Numbered from the stretch's first letter, positions 1 to 8,754 are shown. The stretch: 64,000 bases of DNA from Nocardioides luteus (GCF_000960475.2 NZ_JZDQ02000002.1:152682-216681), one strand, 5' to 3'. The notes: generated by a model from the letters alone, not told the origin. Translations and numbers: made by a program.

Positions 1-501
1 GTGACGATGGAGGGCCGCCGGCCGCTGCTCGCCGAGATCCAGGCGCTGACCGTGCTGGGCGCGGAGGAGCGGGCGAAACGTACGACCTCGGGGCTGGACG
101 GCTCCCGGCTCGCGATGATCCTCGCCGTGCTGCAGCGTCACGCGCGGGTCGGCCTCTCCGGTCGCGACGTCTTCGCCTCCACCGTCGGCGGAGCCCGGAT
201 CAGCGACCCGGCCGCCGACCTGGCGATGGCGCTGGCGGTGGCGTCGAGCCACACCGGCACACCGACGCCACGCGGGGTGGTGGCGCTCGGGGAGATCGGC
301 CTCGCCGGAGAGCTGCGCCGGGTGCGGGATCTCGACCAGCGGCTCTCGGAAGCGGCGCGGCTGGGGTTCACCGTCGCGGTCGTACCTGCCGACCCGGGAG
401 CTCCGGTGCCCAACCGTCCCAAGGAGCGCGATGTCGACGGGATGCGTGTCTTTGAGGTGCACAGCATCAGTGCCGCGCTGGAATTCCTCCGCTTGGTGTG
501 A
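1..501 (+). CDS. radA: RadA DNA repair protein, C-terminal part (5' end outside window)
   Basis: This is the last part of the RadA/Sms recombination protein, which processes branched DNA intermediates. The 166 visible residues match the C-terminal Lon-protease-like domain of Rad[21 protein letters not shown] near residues 53-72, then [17 protein letters not shown] near 92-108. The RecA-like ATPase core and N-terminal zinc finger must lie upstream, so the GTG at base 1 is unlikely to be the real start. The gene ends 88 bases before disA on the same strand, and radA-disA pairing is common in Actinobacteria and Firmicutes. Family assignment is firm; the start is outside the window. Confidence 0.93.
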   Translation: MTMEGRRPLLAEIQALTVLGAEERAKRTTSGLDGSRLAMILAVLQRHARVGLSGRDVFASTVGGARISDPAADLAMALAVASSHTGTPTPRGVVALGEIGLAGELRRVRDLDQRLSEAARLGFTVAVVPADPGAPVPNRPKERDVDGMRVFEVHSISAALEFLRLV

Positions 502-555
502 TCGGCTTGGTGACTCGTGGCCGAACGTTCTCGGCATTACGGTTGGATCCACGGT

Positions 556-584
556 TAGAATCACCCCATCCCACTCCGAAAGGA
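556..584 (+). promoter_or_regulatory. Probable disA promoter (-10) and ribosome binding site
   Basis: TAGAAT at 556-561 is a good -10 hexamer. It would place transcription start near 568 and give a leader of about 22 bases. GAAAGGA at 578-584 is a good ribosome binding site five bases before the GTG at 590. No clear -35 is visible at the normal distance. disA may therefore have its own promoter in addition to read-through from radA. Confidence 0.4.
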
Positions 585-589
585 TCCTC

Positions 590-1672
590 GTGCCCGCCGA
601 CCGCACCGCGGACTCCATCCGACTGCGCGAGACGCTCGCTCTGATCGCGCCCGGAACGCCGCTGCGTGATGGGCTCGAGCGCATCCTTCGCGGCCGCACC
701 GGCGCGCTGATCGTCCTCGGCCACGACAAGATGGTCGACGGCATCTCGACCGGTGGCTTCACCCTCGACGTACCGTTCACCTCCACCGGCCTGCGCGAGC
801 TCGCCAAGATGGACGGGGCGATCATCGTCGACGACTCGCTGAGCCGCATCGTGCAGGCCGCCGTCCACCTGATGCCCGACCACACCATCCCCTCGACCGA
901 GACCGGCACCCGCCACCGCACCGCCGACCGGGTCGCGAAGCAGACCGGTCACCCGGTGATCTCGGTGTCCCAGTCGATGCAGATCATCGCTGCGTACGTC
1001 GGGGAGACCCGCCACGTCCTGGAAGACTCCGGCCAGATCCTCTCCCGCGCCAACCAGGCGCTGGCGACCCTGGAGCGCTACAAGCTGCGGCTCGACGAGG
1101 TGGCCTCCACCCTGTCGGCGCTGGAGATCGAGGACCTGGTGACCGTGCGCGACGTGGCCGTCGTGGCGCAGCGCCTGGAGATGGTCACCCGCATCGCCCG
1201 CGAGATCGAGGACTATGTGCTCGAGCTCGGCACCGACGGCCGGCTGCTGTCCCTCCAGCTGGAGGAGCTCATCACCGGCGTCGACGCTGAGCGCGAGATG
1301 GTCATCCGCGACTATCTCCCCCGCGGCCGGCGCGCCCGTTCGCCCGAGGAGCTGCTCGCCGAGCTCGAGGCGCTCAACTCCGCCGAGCTAGTCGACCCCG
1401 CCGCCACCGCCCGGGTGCTGGGCCTGACCACGTCCGATGCTCTGGACGGCGCCGTGGCCCCGCGCGGCTACCGCCTCCTCGCCAAGGTCCCCCGCCTCCC
1501 ACCCGCCGTCGTCGACCGCCTGGTCGACCACTTCGGCACCCTCCAGAAGCTCCTCTCCGCCAGCGTCGACGACCTCCAGGCCGTCGAAGGCGTCGGCGAG
1601 CTCCGCGCCCGCTCCGTACGCGAAGGCCTCTCCCGCCTCGCCGAGTCCACCATCCTCGAGCGCTACGTCTGA
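590..1672 (+). CDS. disA: DisA, diadenylate cyclase / DNA integrity scanning protein
   Basis: DisA makes cyclic di-AMP from two ATP and pauses on branched DNA. The 360-residue length is normal for the family. The cyclase (DAC) domain fills about residues 1-145 and carries both signature motifs: DGA at 75-77 and RHR at 108-110, the same numbering as the structurally studied Thermotoga protein. A helical spine follows, then C-terminal helix-hairpin-helix DNA-binding motifs ([19 protein letters not shown]). The start is GTG 590 because of its ribosome binding site; an upstream in-frame start at 431 would run into radA. It lies directly behind radA, which is known to modulate DisA in Bacillus. 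Downstream is a 21-bp repeat array. Confidence 0.95.
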   Translation: MPADRTADSIRLRETLALIAPGTPLRDGLERILRGRTGALIVLGHDKMVDGISTGGFTLDVPFTSTGLRELAKMDGAIIVDDSLSRIVQAAVHLMPDHTIPSTETGTRHRTADRVAKQTGHPVISVSQSMQIIAAYVGETRHVLEDSGQILSRANQALATLERYKLRLDEVASTLSALEIEDLVTVRDVAVVAQRLEMVTRIAREIEDYVLELGTDGRLLSLQLEELITGVDAEREMVIRDYLPRGRRARSPEELLAELEALNSAELVDPAATARVLGLTTSDALDGAVAPRGYRLLAKVPRLPPAVVDRLVDHFGTLQKLLSASVDDLQAVEGVGELRARSVREGLSRLAESTILERYV

Positions 1673-1678
1673 CCCTCT

Positions 1679-1971
1679 CTGCCGAGGCGTCGGCCCCGTC
1701 GGCCGAAGCGTCAGGTACGTCGGCCGAGACGTCACTTACGTCGGCCGAGTTGGCACGGGCTGACCCTCTCGCCCGACCGGACTGACGTCTCGGCCGTCCT
1801 AGTTGACGTTTCGGCCGTCCTAGTTGACGTCTCGGCCGTCCTAGCTGACGTCTGGGCCGTCCTAGTTGACGTCTCGACCGACCGGGCTGACGTCTCGACC
1901 GACCGGGCTGACGCCTCGACCGACCGGGCTGACGCCTCGACCGACCGGGCTGACGCCTCGGCTATCGGGCG
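1679..1971. repeat. 21-bp repeat array, inverted arm plus direct array
   Basis: On the plus strand TGACGTCTCGGCCG-type units begin at 1783, 1804, 1825, 1846, 1867, 1888, 1909, 1930 and 1951, an exact 21-base period. A degenerate unit begins at 1761. Before them, the same motif lies in the opposite orientation (CGGCCGAGACGTCA type) with starts at 1679, 1700, 1721 and 1742, again 21 bases apart. The two arms can pair into a long hairpin; for example 1721-1734 is the exact complement of 1783-1796. Units grade from a TCCTAGT tail to an ACCGGGC tail, as expected from tandem duplication. It lies between the stop of disA and the stop of the convergent gene and overlaps the last bases of the latter. 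It could terminate both genes or bind a protein. Confidence 0.85.
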
Positions 1972-2675
1972 ACCGGGGAGTCGGGTTCCGTACGCGACAG
2001 GGCGGTGCCGGGCTTGTAGAGGCCGAAGGTGGCGGATGCGGGTTCGCCACCGAGGGCGGCGGCGACGATCACGAAGAAGTTCGGCTTGACCCACGGGCCG
2101 TGGCCGGTGCACTCGCCGGCGACGACACGGCGGCCGGTCCAGGTGAGCGGGAGAGTGGTGACGGCGTCGCGGCGTACGACGATCTCCTTGGTCGGCACCG
2201 CCTTGGGGCAGTCGACCGTGGACCAGACCAGGTCGCCGCCCTTCTGCGAGATCCGGACCTGAAGAGCGTCGGCGGACAGCTTCCAGGTGCAGGCGGACGC
2301 CTTCACGGTGCGCAGCTGCAGCGGGATGGTGACGTTGTCGTAGGAGTAGCCGTCGGTGACGGCAGGCTCGACGACGATGTCGGAGGGCGAGCACTCGCCG
2401 GTCGGCTCGGGCGGTGCACTGCTCTTCGGCTTCTTGGGCTTGCCCGCGCTGCCCGCCTCCTTCGACGGCTTCGCGCTCGGCGTCGGCGTGACGGTCACGG
2501 TCGCCGTGGGCTCGTCGGCCACCGGGGTCGCGGTGTCGTCGGCCGCGTCGGAACCGCTGAGGAAGAAGCGCGAGATCCCGACGACCAGGAGCAGGACGAT
2601 GCCGAGCACCGCCAGCCGCCGGCGCCAGTAGACCGAGGCCGGCAGTCGTCCTCCAGTCCTTCTCCCACGGGCCAT
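1962..2675 (-). CDS. Membrane-anchored protein of unknown function
   Basis: I do not recognise a family. The 237-residue protein starts at the ATG that gives MARGRRTGGRLPASVYWRR. It has a basic N-terminus, one membrane segment at about residues 21-40 (LAVLGIVLLLVVGISRFFL), a Thr/Pro/Ser/Lys-rich linker to about residue 90, and an outside domain of about 145 residues with three or four cysteines (GECSPSD, SACTWKL, TVDCPKA, GECTGHG) that could form disulfides. This fits a wall-spanning anchored domain. It is divergent from mutY with 80 bases between the starts, and its last codons run into the 21-bp repeat array. Reading upstream of this start is possible but would enter the mutY promoter. Confidence 0.75.
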   Translation of the reverse strand: MARGRRTGGRLPASVYWRRRLAVLGIVLLLVVGISRFFLSGSDAADDTATPVADEPTATVTVTPTPSAKPSKEAGSAGKPKKPKSSAPPEPTGECSPSDIVVEPAVTDGYSYDNVTIPLQLRTVKASACTWKLSADALQVRISQKGGDLVWSTVDCPKAVPTKEIVVRRDAVTTLPLTWTGRRVVAGECTGHGPWVKPNFFVIVAAALGGEPASATFGLYKPGTALSRTEPDSPVAR

Positions 2676-2755
2676 AGGCGACACCGTAGTGACCACACGC
2701 GCAGGTTTCGGGGTGCCACTCCGTGGCAATACCTGTCGCACGGCACAATCTGGGT

Positions 2756-3622
2756 GTGACCGAACTCCACGACGCCGTTCTGGACTGGTACGACGCCAAC
2801 GCCCGCGACCTCCCGTGGCGATCCGCCACCGCGACTCCATGGTCGGTGATGGTCAGCGAGTTCATGCTCCAGCAGACCCCGGTCTCCCGCGTGCTTCCCA
2901 TCCACGAGGCCTGGCTCGAGCGATGGCCGACCCCCGCCGACCTGGCCGCGGAGCCGACCGGCGAGGCCGTACGCGCCTGGGGCCGCCTCGGCTACCCCCG
3001 CCGGGCGCTACGCCTGCACGCGGCCGCCACCGCGATCGTCGAGCACCACGGCGGCGAGGTGCCCGACTCCTACGACGAGCTCATCGCACTCCCCGGCGTC
3101 GGCGACTACACGGCGGCCGCGATCGCGACCTTCGCCTACGACAAGCGCCACGTGGTCCTCGACACGAACGTACGCCGCGTCTTCGCCAGGACGCTCAGCG
3201 GCGTCGAGTTCCCCGCGCAGTCGGTGAACAAGGCCGAGCGCGAGCTCGCCGCCGGCGTACTCCCTCAGGACGAGCCCACCGCCGCCACCTGGTCGGTCGC
3301 GGTGATGGAGCTCGGCGCCCTCGTCTGCACGGCCGCCAACCCGTCCTGCGCCCGCTGCCCCGTCACGGACCTCTGCGCCTGGCGCGCGGCCGGCCATCCC
3401 GCGTACGACGGTCCTCCTCGTAAGGTCCAGACCTGGGCCGGCACCGATCGCCAGTGCCGCGGCCGGCTTCTCGCCGTGCTGCGCGACGCCGACTCCCCCG
3501 TCCACCGCAGCCGCCTCGACGTCGTCTGGTCCGACGAGACCCAACGCAAACGCGCCCTCGAGGGACTGCTGAAGGACAATCTCGCCACCGAGGTGGAACC
3601 AGACTTCTTCGCCCTCCCCTAA
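2756..3622 (+). CDS. mutY: MutY, A/G-specific adenine DNA glycosylase
   Basis: MutY removes adenine mispaired with 8-oxoguanine. The 288-residue protein has the catalytic Glu35 (VMVSEFMLQQTPV), the helix-hairpin-helix LPGVGDYTAAAI at about 112-123, the catalytic Asp136 (VLDTNVRR), and the iron-sulfur cysteines Cys191, Cys198, Cys201 and Cys207 with the standard 6-2-5 spacing. The C-terminal part is short (about 80 residues), as in other actinobacterial MutY proteins, so the 8-oxoG-recognition domain is reduced compared with E. coli (350 residues). The start is GTG 2756; the in-frame ATG at 2723 would extend into the promoter shared with the divergent gene. Confidence 0.94.
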   Translation: MTELHDAVLDWYDANARDLPWRSATATPWSVMVSEFMLQQTPVSRVLPIHEAWLERWPTPADLAAEPTGEAVRAWGRLGYPRRALRLHAAATAIVEHHGGEVPDSYDELIALPGVGDYTAAAIATFAYDKRHVVLDTNVRRVFARTLSGVEFPAQSVNKAERELAAGVLPQDEPTAATWSVAVMELGALVCTAANPSCARCPVTDLCAWRAAGHPAYDGPPRKVQTWAGTDRQCRGRLLAVLRDADSPVHRSRLDVVWSDETQRKRALEGLLKDNLATEVEPDFFALP

Positions 3623-3644
3623 CCTCCAGCCGAAACCGCAGAAA

Positions 3645-3674
3645 TGGCGGACGAAACTCTACTTTCGTCCGCCA
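3645..3674 (+). terminator. Hairpin after mutY
   Basis: A perfect 12-bp stem (TGGCGGACGAAA and its complement) with a six-base loop lies 22 bases after the mutY stop. There is no strong T-run behind it, so it may be a weak or Rho-independent-like terminator; the two 21-bp repeat units follow at once. Confidence 0.5.
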
Positions 3675-3678
3675 CAAC

Positions 3679-3720
3679 TGACGTCTCGGCCGCCGCAACT
3701 GACGTCTCGGCCGGCATTTC
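3679..3720 (+). repeat. Two further copies of the 21-bp repeat
   Basis: TGACGTCTCGGCCG occurs at 3679 and again at 3700, exactly 21 bases apart and in the same orientation as the direct array at 1783-1971. The conserved first 14 bases and the period match the disA array, while the seven-base tails differ. Again the position is just after a gene end, between mutY and the convergent clpC. Confidence 0.75.
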
Positions 3721-3746
3721 TGCCGACTCGGCGGGGATAAAGCAAA

Positions 3747-3771
3747 CGCCCCGGCCTAAACGGCCGGGGCG
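3747..3771 (-). terminator. Intrinsic terminator of clpC
   Basis: A 10-bp GC-rich stem (CGCCCCGGCC with its complement) and a five-base loop, followed on the minus strand by TTTGCTTTA. It starts 15 bases after the clpC stop. Confidence 0.75.
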
Positions 3772-3785
3772 TCGCTATTGACCGA

Positions 3786-6371
3786 CTACTCCGAGTCGGG
3801 CTTGGGCTTCTCGATGTTGATCGGCTCATCCTGGTCGGGGAGCTCGATATCGGTCACGGTCGCGCCCTCGAGAGGGGGAACGTCCGGGATGGAGGAACGC
3901 TTCTGACCCTCGAAGGTGAACTTCGCGGCCGGACCCTCGCCCTCGACGTCCACGACGACGATCGAGCCGGGGCCGATGTCGCCGTAGAGCATCTTCTCGG
4001 CGAGCACGTCCTCGATCTCGCGCTGCACCGTGCGGCGCAGCGGACGAGCACCCAGGACCGGGTCGAAACCGCGCTCGGCGAGCAGCTTCTTCGCGGCCGT
4101 GGTGAGCTCGATGCCCATGTCGCGGTCCTTGAGGCGGATCTCGACGGCACCGATCATGTTGTCGACCATCGCGATGATCTGCTCCTGCGACAGCGGCGGG
4201 AACACGATGACCTCGTCGACACGGTTGAGGAACTCCGGACGGAAGTGCTGCTTGAGCTCGTCGGAGACCTTGGCCTTCATCTTCTCGTAGGAGCCCGCGG
4301 CGTCGCTGGCCTGGGAGAAGCCCAGGTTGACCGACTTCGCAATGTCCCGCGTGCCGAGGTTGGTGGTCATGATGATCACGGTGTTCTTGAAGTCGACCAC
4401 GCGGCCCTGGGAGTCGGTCAGGCGACCTTCCTCCAGGATCTGCAGCAGCGAGTTGAAGATGTCCGGGTGGGCCTTCTCGACCTCGTCGAAGAGGACCACG
4501 GAGAACGGCTTGCGGCGCACCTTCTCGGTGAGCTGGCCGCCCTCCTCGTAGCCGACGTAGCCCGGAGGCGAACCGAAGAGTCGCGAGACGGTGTGCTTCT
4601 CGCCGAACTCCGACATGTCGAGCTGGATCAGCGCGTCCTCGTCGCCGAAGAGGAACTCGGCGAGCGTCTTGGACAGCCAGGTCTTACCGACACCGGACGG
4701 ACCGGCGAAGATGAACGACCCGCCGGGGCGCTTCGGGTCCTTCAGACCGGCACGCGTGCGTCGGATGGCGCGGGACAGGGCCTTGACCGCCTCGTCCTGA
4801 CCGATGACGCGCTTGTGGAGCTCGTCCTCCATGCGCAGAAGGCGCTGGGACTCCTCCTCGTTGACCTGGACGATCGGGATGCCGGTCGCCACGGCGAGAA
4901 CCTCGGCGATCAGCTCCTCGTCGACCTCGGCGACCTCGTCCATGTCGCCGGCACGCCAGGCCTTCTCACGCTCGGCCTTCTTGGCGATGAGCTGCTTCTC
5001 CTCATCGCGCAGACGCGCCGCCGCCTCGAAGTCCTGGCCGTCGATCGCGGCCTCCTTGCGCTGGCGCACGTCGGCGATCTTGTCGTCGTACTCCCGCAGG
5101 TCGGCGGGGGCCGTCATCCGGCGGATCCGCAGACGCGAGCCGGCCTCGTCGATCAGGTCGATCGCCTTGTCCGGCAGGAACCGGTCGGAGATGTAACGGT
5201 CGGCCAGCGTCACCGCGGAGACCAGAGCCTCGTCGGTGATCGTCACCCGGTGGTGGGCCTCGTAACGGTCGCGGATGCCCTTGAGCATCTCGATCGCGAC
5301 CGCGATCGAGGGCTCCGGCACCTGGATCGGCTGGAAACGGCGCTCGAGAGCGGCGTCCTTCTCCAGGTATTTCCGGTATTCGTCCAGCGTGGTCGCACCG
5401 ATGGTCTGCAGCTCGCCACGAGCCAGCATCGGCTTGAGGATCGAGGCGGCGTCGATCGCGCCCTCGGCCGCACCGGCACCGACAAGAGTGTGGATCTCGT
5501 CGATGAACAGCACGATGTCGCCGCGGGTCTTGATCTCCTTGAGCACCTTCTTGAGGCGCTCCTCGAAGTCACCGCGGTAACGCGAGCCGGCGACGAGCGC
5601 ACCCAGGTCGAGCGTGTAGATCTGCTTGTCCTTGAGCGTCTCGGGAACGTTGCCCTTGACGATGTCCTGGGCCAGGCCCTCGACGATCGACGTCTTACCG
5701 ACGCCGGGCTCACCGATGAGGACCGGGTTGTTCTTCGTACGCCGCGACAGCACCTGCATGACGCGCTCGATCTGGCCCTCGCGACCGATGATCGGGTCGA
5801 GCTTGCCCTCACGGGCGTCCTGGGTCAGGTTGCGGCCGAACTGGTCGAGCACGAGGCTGGAAGAAGGAGCCTCGGTCGAGGTGGTGCCGGTCGACGCGGT
5901 GGCGCCGGAGGTGCCGGCCTGGCCCTCCTTGCCCTGGAAGCCCGAGAGCAGCTGGATGACCTGCTGGCGGACCCGGTTGAGGTCGGCGCCGAGCTTCTGC
6001 AGCACCTGGGCCGCGACGCCCTCGCCCTCACGGATCAGGCCGAGCAGGATGTGCTCGGTGCCGATGTAGGAGTGGCCGAGCTGCAGCGCCTCGCGCAGGG
6101 ACAGCTCGAGCACCTTCTTGGCACGCGGCGTGAACGGGATGTGCCCGGACGGCGCCTGCTGACCCTGGCCGATGATCTCCTCGACCTGGTTGCGCACCGC
6201 CTCGAGCGAGATGTCGAGGGACTCGAGGGCCTTGGCCGCGACGCCTTCGCCCTCGTGGATGAGGCCGAGCAGGATGTGCTCGGTCCCGATGTAGTTGTGG
6301 GAGAGCATGCGGGCCTCTTCCTGGGCCAGCACGACCACCCGGCGGGCTCGGTCAGTGAACCGCTCGAACAT
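3786..6371 (-). CDS. clpC: ClpC, AAA+ unfoldase of the Clp protease
   Basis: ClpC unfolds substrates and feeds them to ClpP. The 861 residues show two N-terminal Clp repeats ([20 protein letters not shown] and [20 protein letters not shown]), the first AAA+ ring with Walker [14 protein letters not shown] near residue 220, the UVR/coiled-coil middle domain (about 420-470), and the second ring with Walker [13 protein letters not shown] near 555 and sensor regions to the end. The C-terminal tail is acidic. Length and domain order match M. tuberculosis ClpC1. The ATG is preceded by AGGAG ten bases upstream. A ClgR-like box lies about 90-100 bases upstream. It is monocistronic, with its own terminator. 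Confidence 0.97.
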   Translation of the reverse strand: MFERFTDRARRVVVLAQEEARMLSHNYIGTEHILLGLIHEGEGVAAKALESLDISLEAVRNQVEEIIGQGQQAPSGHIPFTPRAKKVLELSLREALQLGHSYIGTEHILLGLIREGEGVAAQVLQKLGADLNRVRQQVIQLLSGFQGKEGQAGTSGATASTGTTSTEAPSSSLVLDQFGRNLTQDAREGKLDPIIGREGQIERVMQVLSRRTKNNPVLIGEPGVGKTSIVEGLAQDIVKGNVPETLKDKQIYTLDLGALVAGSRYRGDFEERLKKVLKEIKTRGDIVLFIDEIHTLVGAGAAEGAIDAASILKPMLARGELQTIGATTLDEYRKYLEKDAALERRFQPIQVPEPSIAVAIEMLKGIRDRYEAHHRVTITDEALVSAVTLADRYISDRFLPDKAIDLIDEAGSRLRIRRMTAPADLREYDDKIADVRQRKEAAIDGQDFEAAARLRDEEKQLIAKKAEREKAWRAGDMDEVAEVDEELIAEVLAVATGIPIVQVNEEESQRLLRMEDELHKRVIGQDEAVKALSRAIRRTRAGLKDPKRPGGSFIFAGPSGVGKTWLSKTLAEFLFGDEDALIQLDMSEFGEKHTVSRLFGSPPGYVGYEEGGQLTEKVRRKPFSVVLFDEVEKAHPDIFNSLLQILEEGRLTDSQGRVVDFKNTVIIMTTNLGTRDIAKSVNLGFSQASDAAGSYEKMKAKVSDELKQHFRPEFLNRVDEVIVFPPLSQEQIIAMVDNMIGAVEIRLKDRDMGIELTTAAKKLLAERGFDPVLGARPLRRTVQREIEDVLAEKMLYGDIGPGSIVVVDVEGEGPAAKFTFEGQKRSSIPDVPPLEGATVTDIELPDQDEPINIEKPKPDSE

Positions 6372-6458
6372 GTACGCATCTCTCCTAAGAATTCTGGGGC
6401 GTCACCAAGATTCAACCCCGCAGACAGCCTACGCGTTCCCGACAACACAACGCGATCC

Positions 6459-6475
6459 GTGCGCTGAGAGCGAAC
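6459..6475. promoter_or_regulatory. Candidate ClgR operator upstream of clpC
   Basis: GTGCGCTGAGAGCGAAC contains the core CGC-Y-N-A-N-R-GCG described for the ClgR activator of Clp genes in Corynebacterium, with CGC and GCG in inverted arrangement. It lies 88-104 bases upstream of the clpC start, a suitable position for an activator. The flanking bases only partly fit the published consensus. ClgR itself is not in the window. Confidence 0.5.
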
Positions 6476-6527
6476 AAGCGTTTCGTACGCCGGACGGTCC
6501 CCCTCCACGGCCGGCCCCGGACAAAGA

Positions 6528-6559
6528 CGGCTGCCGCGCCCCGGAGGGCGCGGCAGCCG
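6528..6559 (-). terminator. Intrinsic terminator of lsr2
   Basis: A perfect 14-bp stem (left arm CGGCTGCCGCGCCC) with a four-base loop, followed on the minus strand by TCTTTGTCC. It lies 26 bases after the lsr2 stop. Confidence 0.7.
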
Positions 6560-6585
6560 GTCGTTCGGTGCGGTGCGACGGTCGG

Positions 6586-6909
6586 TCAGTGAGCCGCTTC
6601 GAAAGCCGCTCGGACATCGGCCGGAATGCGGCCGCGGTCGGGAACGGTGTAACCGTTGGCCTTGCCCCACTCGCGCATGACCTTCGGGGTGGACCCACCG
6701 GCAGCAGGCGCCTTCTTGGCGCTCCCACGACGACCGCTCACCTTCTGCGCGTGGCCGATGAAGAGAGCGAGAGAATCACGAAGCTTTGCCGCATTGGCAT
6801 CGCTGAGATCAATCTCGTAAGAGGTGCCGTCCAGGGCAAAAGACACCGTCTCTGCAGCTTCCGAGCCGTCGATGTCATCCTCGAGGATGATCTGAACCTT
6901 CTTAGCCAT
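6586..6909 (-). CDS. lsr2: Lsr2-type nucleoid-associated protein
   Basis: Lsr2 is the actinobacterial H-NS analogue that bridges AT-rich DNA and silences acquired genes. The 107-residue protein begins MAKKVQIILEDDIDG, the typical dimerisation/oligomerisation domain (about 1-60), followed by a basic Ala/Lys linker and the DNA-binding domain (about 70-107) ending PDRGRIPADVRAAFEAAH. The RGR triplet is the AT-hook-like minor-groove reader. The start is ATG 6909; the upstream in-frame ATG at 6933 would add an untypical segment. It has its own promoter and terminator. Its upstream region is markedly AT-rich, which suggests self-binding. Confidence 0.95.
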   Translation of the reverse strand: MAKKVQIILEDDIDGSEAAETVSFALDGTSYEIDLSDANAAKLRDSLALFIGHAQKVSGRRGSAKKAPAAGGSTPKVMREWGKANGYTVPDRGRIPADVRAAFEAAH

Positions 6910-6939
6910 GTTCCTACCTTCACTGCTCTTCACCCGGAA

Positions 6940-7023
6940 ACGGGCCGAATATAGCCATCGCCGTTAAGCGAGATGCCCATAGCATTACATACGATCCAGA
7001 TGAATCAACAGGTCGCCATACTG
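6940..7023 (-). promoter_or_regulatory. AT-rich promoter region of lsr2
   Basis: On the minus strand TATATT at 6953-6948 is a good -10 about 40 bases before the ATG; a second possibility further upstream is TAATGC. The stretch from about 6955 to 7065 is visibly AT-rich (roughly 40-45% GC by eye) in a window of about 70% GC. This is the kind of DNA Lsr2 binds, so self-repression is plausible. Confidence 0.5.
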
Positions 7024-7049
7024 AAAAAACTAACGAATGACATTTCGTT
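7024..7049 (-). terminator. Terminator overlapping the 3' end of coaX
   Basis: On the minus strand AACGAA, a six-base loop and TTCGTT form a short hairpin that overlaps the coaX stop codon and is followed by six Ts. It ends the pantothenate/NAD operon. Confidence 0.55.
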
Positions 7050-7812
7050 GGAATATGAGCTCGAGACCTTGCAACGTCAGCCACGGAGAATGCGTCGAGA
7101 AACATTTACTCTCGCCCAGAACGAACTCCGCGAGATAGCCGGTCGCAATCACGGTGACTTCATCGGTGGGGACATCCAGCTCCGCGATGATCCGGGCGAC
7201 CAGACCCTCGACCTGGGCGGCGACCCCGAAGACCATTCCGGACTGCAGCGCCTCGACGGTGTTCTTGGCGATCACCGACCGGGGCCGGGCGAGCTCGACC
7301 TTCCGCAGCTGCGCGCCGCGCCGCCCCAGAGCCTCCAACGACAGCTCGATCCCGGGCAGGATCGCGCCACCGACGTACTGCCCGGCGGCGTTGACCACGT
7401 CGAAGGTCGTCGCCGTCCCGCCGAAGTCGACCACGATCGCGGGTCCGCCATGAAGGGTCACCGCGGCGACCGCGTTGGCGATCCGGTCGGTGCCGACCTC
7501 GCGCGGGTTGTCCATGAGGATCGGGATGCCGGAGCGTACGCCCGGCTCGACCACCACGCTCGCGACCGAGCCCAGGTGGCGGGCGATCATCTCGCGCCAC
7601 TCGTGCAGCACCGAGGGCACGGTCGCGCAGACCACCACCCCGGAGATGCCCGCCACCAGCGGGTCGCCCATGGTCCCCCGCAGCAGCGCCCACCACTCGT
7701 CGGCGGTGCGGTGCTCGAGCGTGGAGACCCGCCAGTCCGCGGACACGACGCCGTCGGCGATCAGCCCGAGAACCGTGTGGCTGTTACCGATGTTGACCGC
7801 GAGCAGGGACAT
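7030..7812 (-). CDS. coaX: Type III pantothenate kinase
   Basis: CoaX phosphorylates pantothenate, the first step of CoA synthesis. The 260 residues have the family features GTDRIANAVAA near residues 103-113 (GxDR motif), DFGGTATTFDVV near 125-136 and GGAILPGIELSLEAL near 145-159. One oddity is the first phosphate-binding motif, which normally reads DxGN(T/S): here it reads AVNIGNSHTV, with Asn at residue 7 where Asp is expected (codon AAC). The gene is last in the operon, 12 bases after nadC. The ATG start agrees with the family N-terminus. Confidence 0.88.
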   Translation of the reverse strand: MSLLAVNIGNSHTVLGLIADGVVSADWRVSTLEHRTADEWWALLRGTMGDPLVAGISGVVVCATVPSVLHEWREMIARHLGSVASVVVEPGVRSGIPILMDNPREVGTDRIANAVAAVTLHGGPAIVVDFGGTATTFDVVNAAGQYVGGAILPGIELSLEALGRRGAQLRKVELARPRSVIAKNTVEALQSGMVFGVAAQVEGLVARIIAELDVPTDEVTVIATGYLAEFVLGESKCFSTHSPWLTLQGLELIFQRNVIR

Positions 7813-7824
7813 GGCGGGGACGCC

Positions 7825-8754
7825 TCAGCCCTCGGACAGGTCGAAGCCGATGTCGAAGACCTTCACCGAGTGGGTCAGCGCACCGACGGAGAGATAGTCG
7901 ACACCGGTCTCGGCGACCTCGCGGGCCCGGTCGAGGGTCAGCCCGCCGGACGCCTCGAGCACCGCACGGCCGGCGGTGATCTCGACGGCCTCCTTCATCA
8001 TCGCCGTCGACATGTTGTCGAGCATGATCCGGCCGCAGCCGGCGTCGAGGAGCGCCTTGAGCTCCTCGAGCGTGGTCACCTCCACCTCGATCGGCACGTC
8101 CGGGTAGGCGAACTTCACGGCCTCGTAGGCCTGCACCGCCCCGCCCGCGGCGACGATGTGGTTGTCCTTGACCAGCGCCATGTCGGAGAGCGACATCCGG
8201 TGGTTCGCGCCGCCGCCGCAACGGACGGCGTACTTCTCCAGCGCCCGGAAGCCCGGCAGCGTCTTGCGGGTGTCGAGGACCTGGGCGCCGGTGCCCTCCA
8301 GCGCCTCGGTCCAGGCCGCGACACCGGTGGCGACACCGGAGAGGTGGGAGGCGTAGTTGAGAGCCGTACGCTCCGCGGTCAGCAGCCCGCGGGTCGGCCC
8401 GGCGATCCGCATGATGACGTCGCCGGCCTTCACCTTCGACCCGTCCTTGACGCGGTCGGTGACCGTGACGTGATCCCCCATGACGTACGCGAAGACGAGC
8501 TCGGCCACGCCGAGGCCGGCCACCACGCCGTCCTCCCGGGCGGCGAAGACGCCGATCCCGGTCGAGTCGGGGGCGATCGTGGCCACGGAGGTCACGTCCT
8601 CACTGGGCATGTCACCGGGGGCGGCCGAGGGCAGGTCCTCGTCGAGAGCGAGCTCCACTGCGTCGTAGACCTCGCCGGCGTCCAGGCCGGCACTGGTCAG
8701 CTCGTCGCGCAGCGACTGCGGGATCTCGTCGAAGGGCACGCGTCGGATGGTCAT
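7825..8754 (-). CDS. nadC: Nicotinate-nucleotide pyrophosphorylase (quinolinate phosphoribosyltransferase)
   Basis: NadC converts quinolinate and PRPP to nicotinate mononucleotide, CO2 and pyrophosphate in de novo NAD synthesis. The 309 residues show the substrate motifs DTRKTLPGFRALEKYAV and CGGGANHRMSLSDMALVKDN, and LDNMS further on; length is normal (about 280-300). The start ATG 8754 overlaps the nadB stop by one base (TGATG), so the two are translationally coupled; longer in-frame reading upstream is an artefact of nadB. A slightly long N-terminus (MTIRRVPFDEIPQSLRDEL) fits the actinobacterial form. Confidence 0.94.
   Translation of the reverse strand: MTIRRVPFDEIPQSLRDELTSAGLDAGEVYDAVELALDEDLPSAAPGDMPSEDVTSVATIAPDSTGIGVFAAREDGVVAGLGVAELVFAYVMGDHVTVTDRVKDGSKVKAGDVIMRIAGPTRGLLTAERTALNYASHLSGVATGVAAWTEALEGTGAQVLDTRKTLPGFRALEKYAVRCGGGANHRMSLSDMALVKDNHIVAAGGAVQAYEAVKFAYPDVPIEVEVTTLEELKALLDAGCGRIMLDNMSTAMMKEAVEITAGRAVLEASGGLTLDRAREVAETGVDYLSVGALTHSVKVFDIGFDLSEG

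Noticed and set aside
1783..1971. CRISPR array
   Set aside because: Units are 21 bases long and abut directly with no unique spacers, and no cas genes are present. It is a tandem repeat.
1732..2901. Repeat-containing protein (SARSVEA or SPVGRDV units) read from the 21-bp array
   Set aside because: The frame exists only because the unit length is a multiple of three. It crosses a gene with a clear membrane-anchor structure in another frame.
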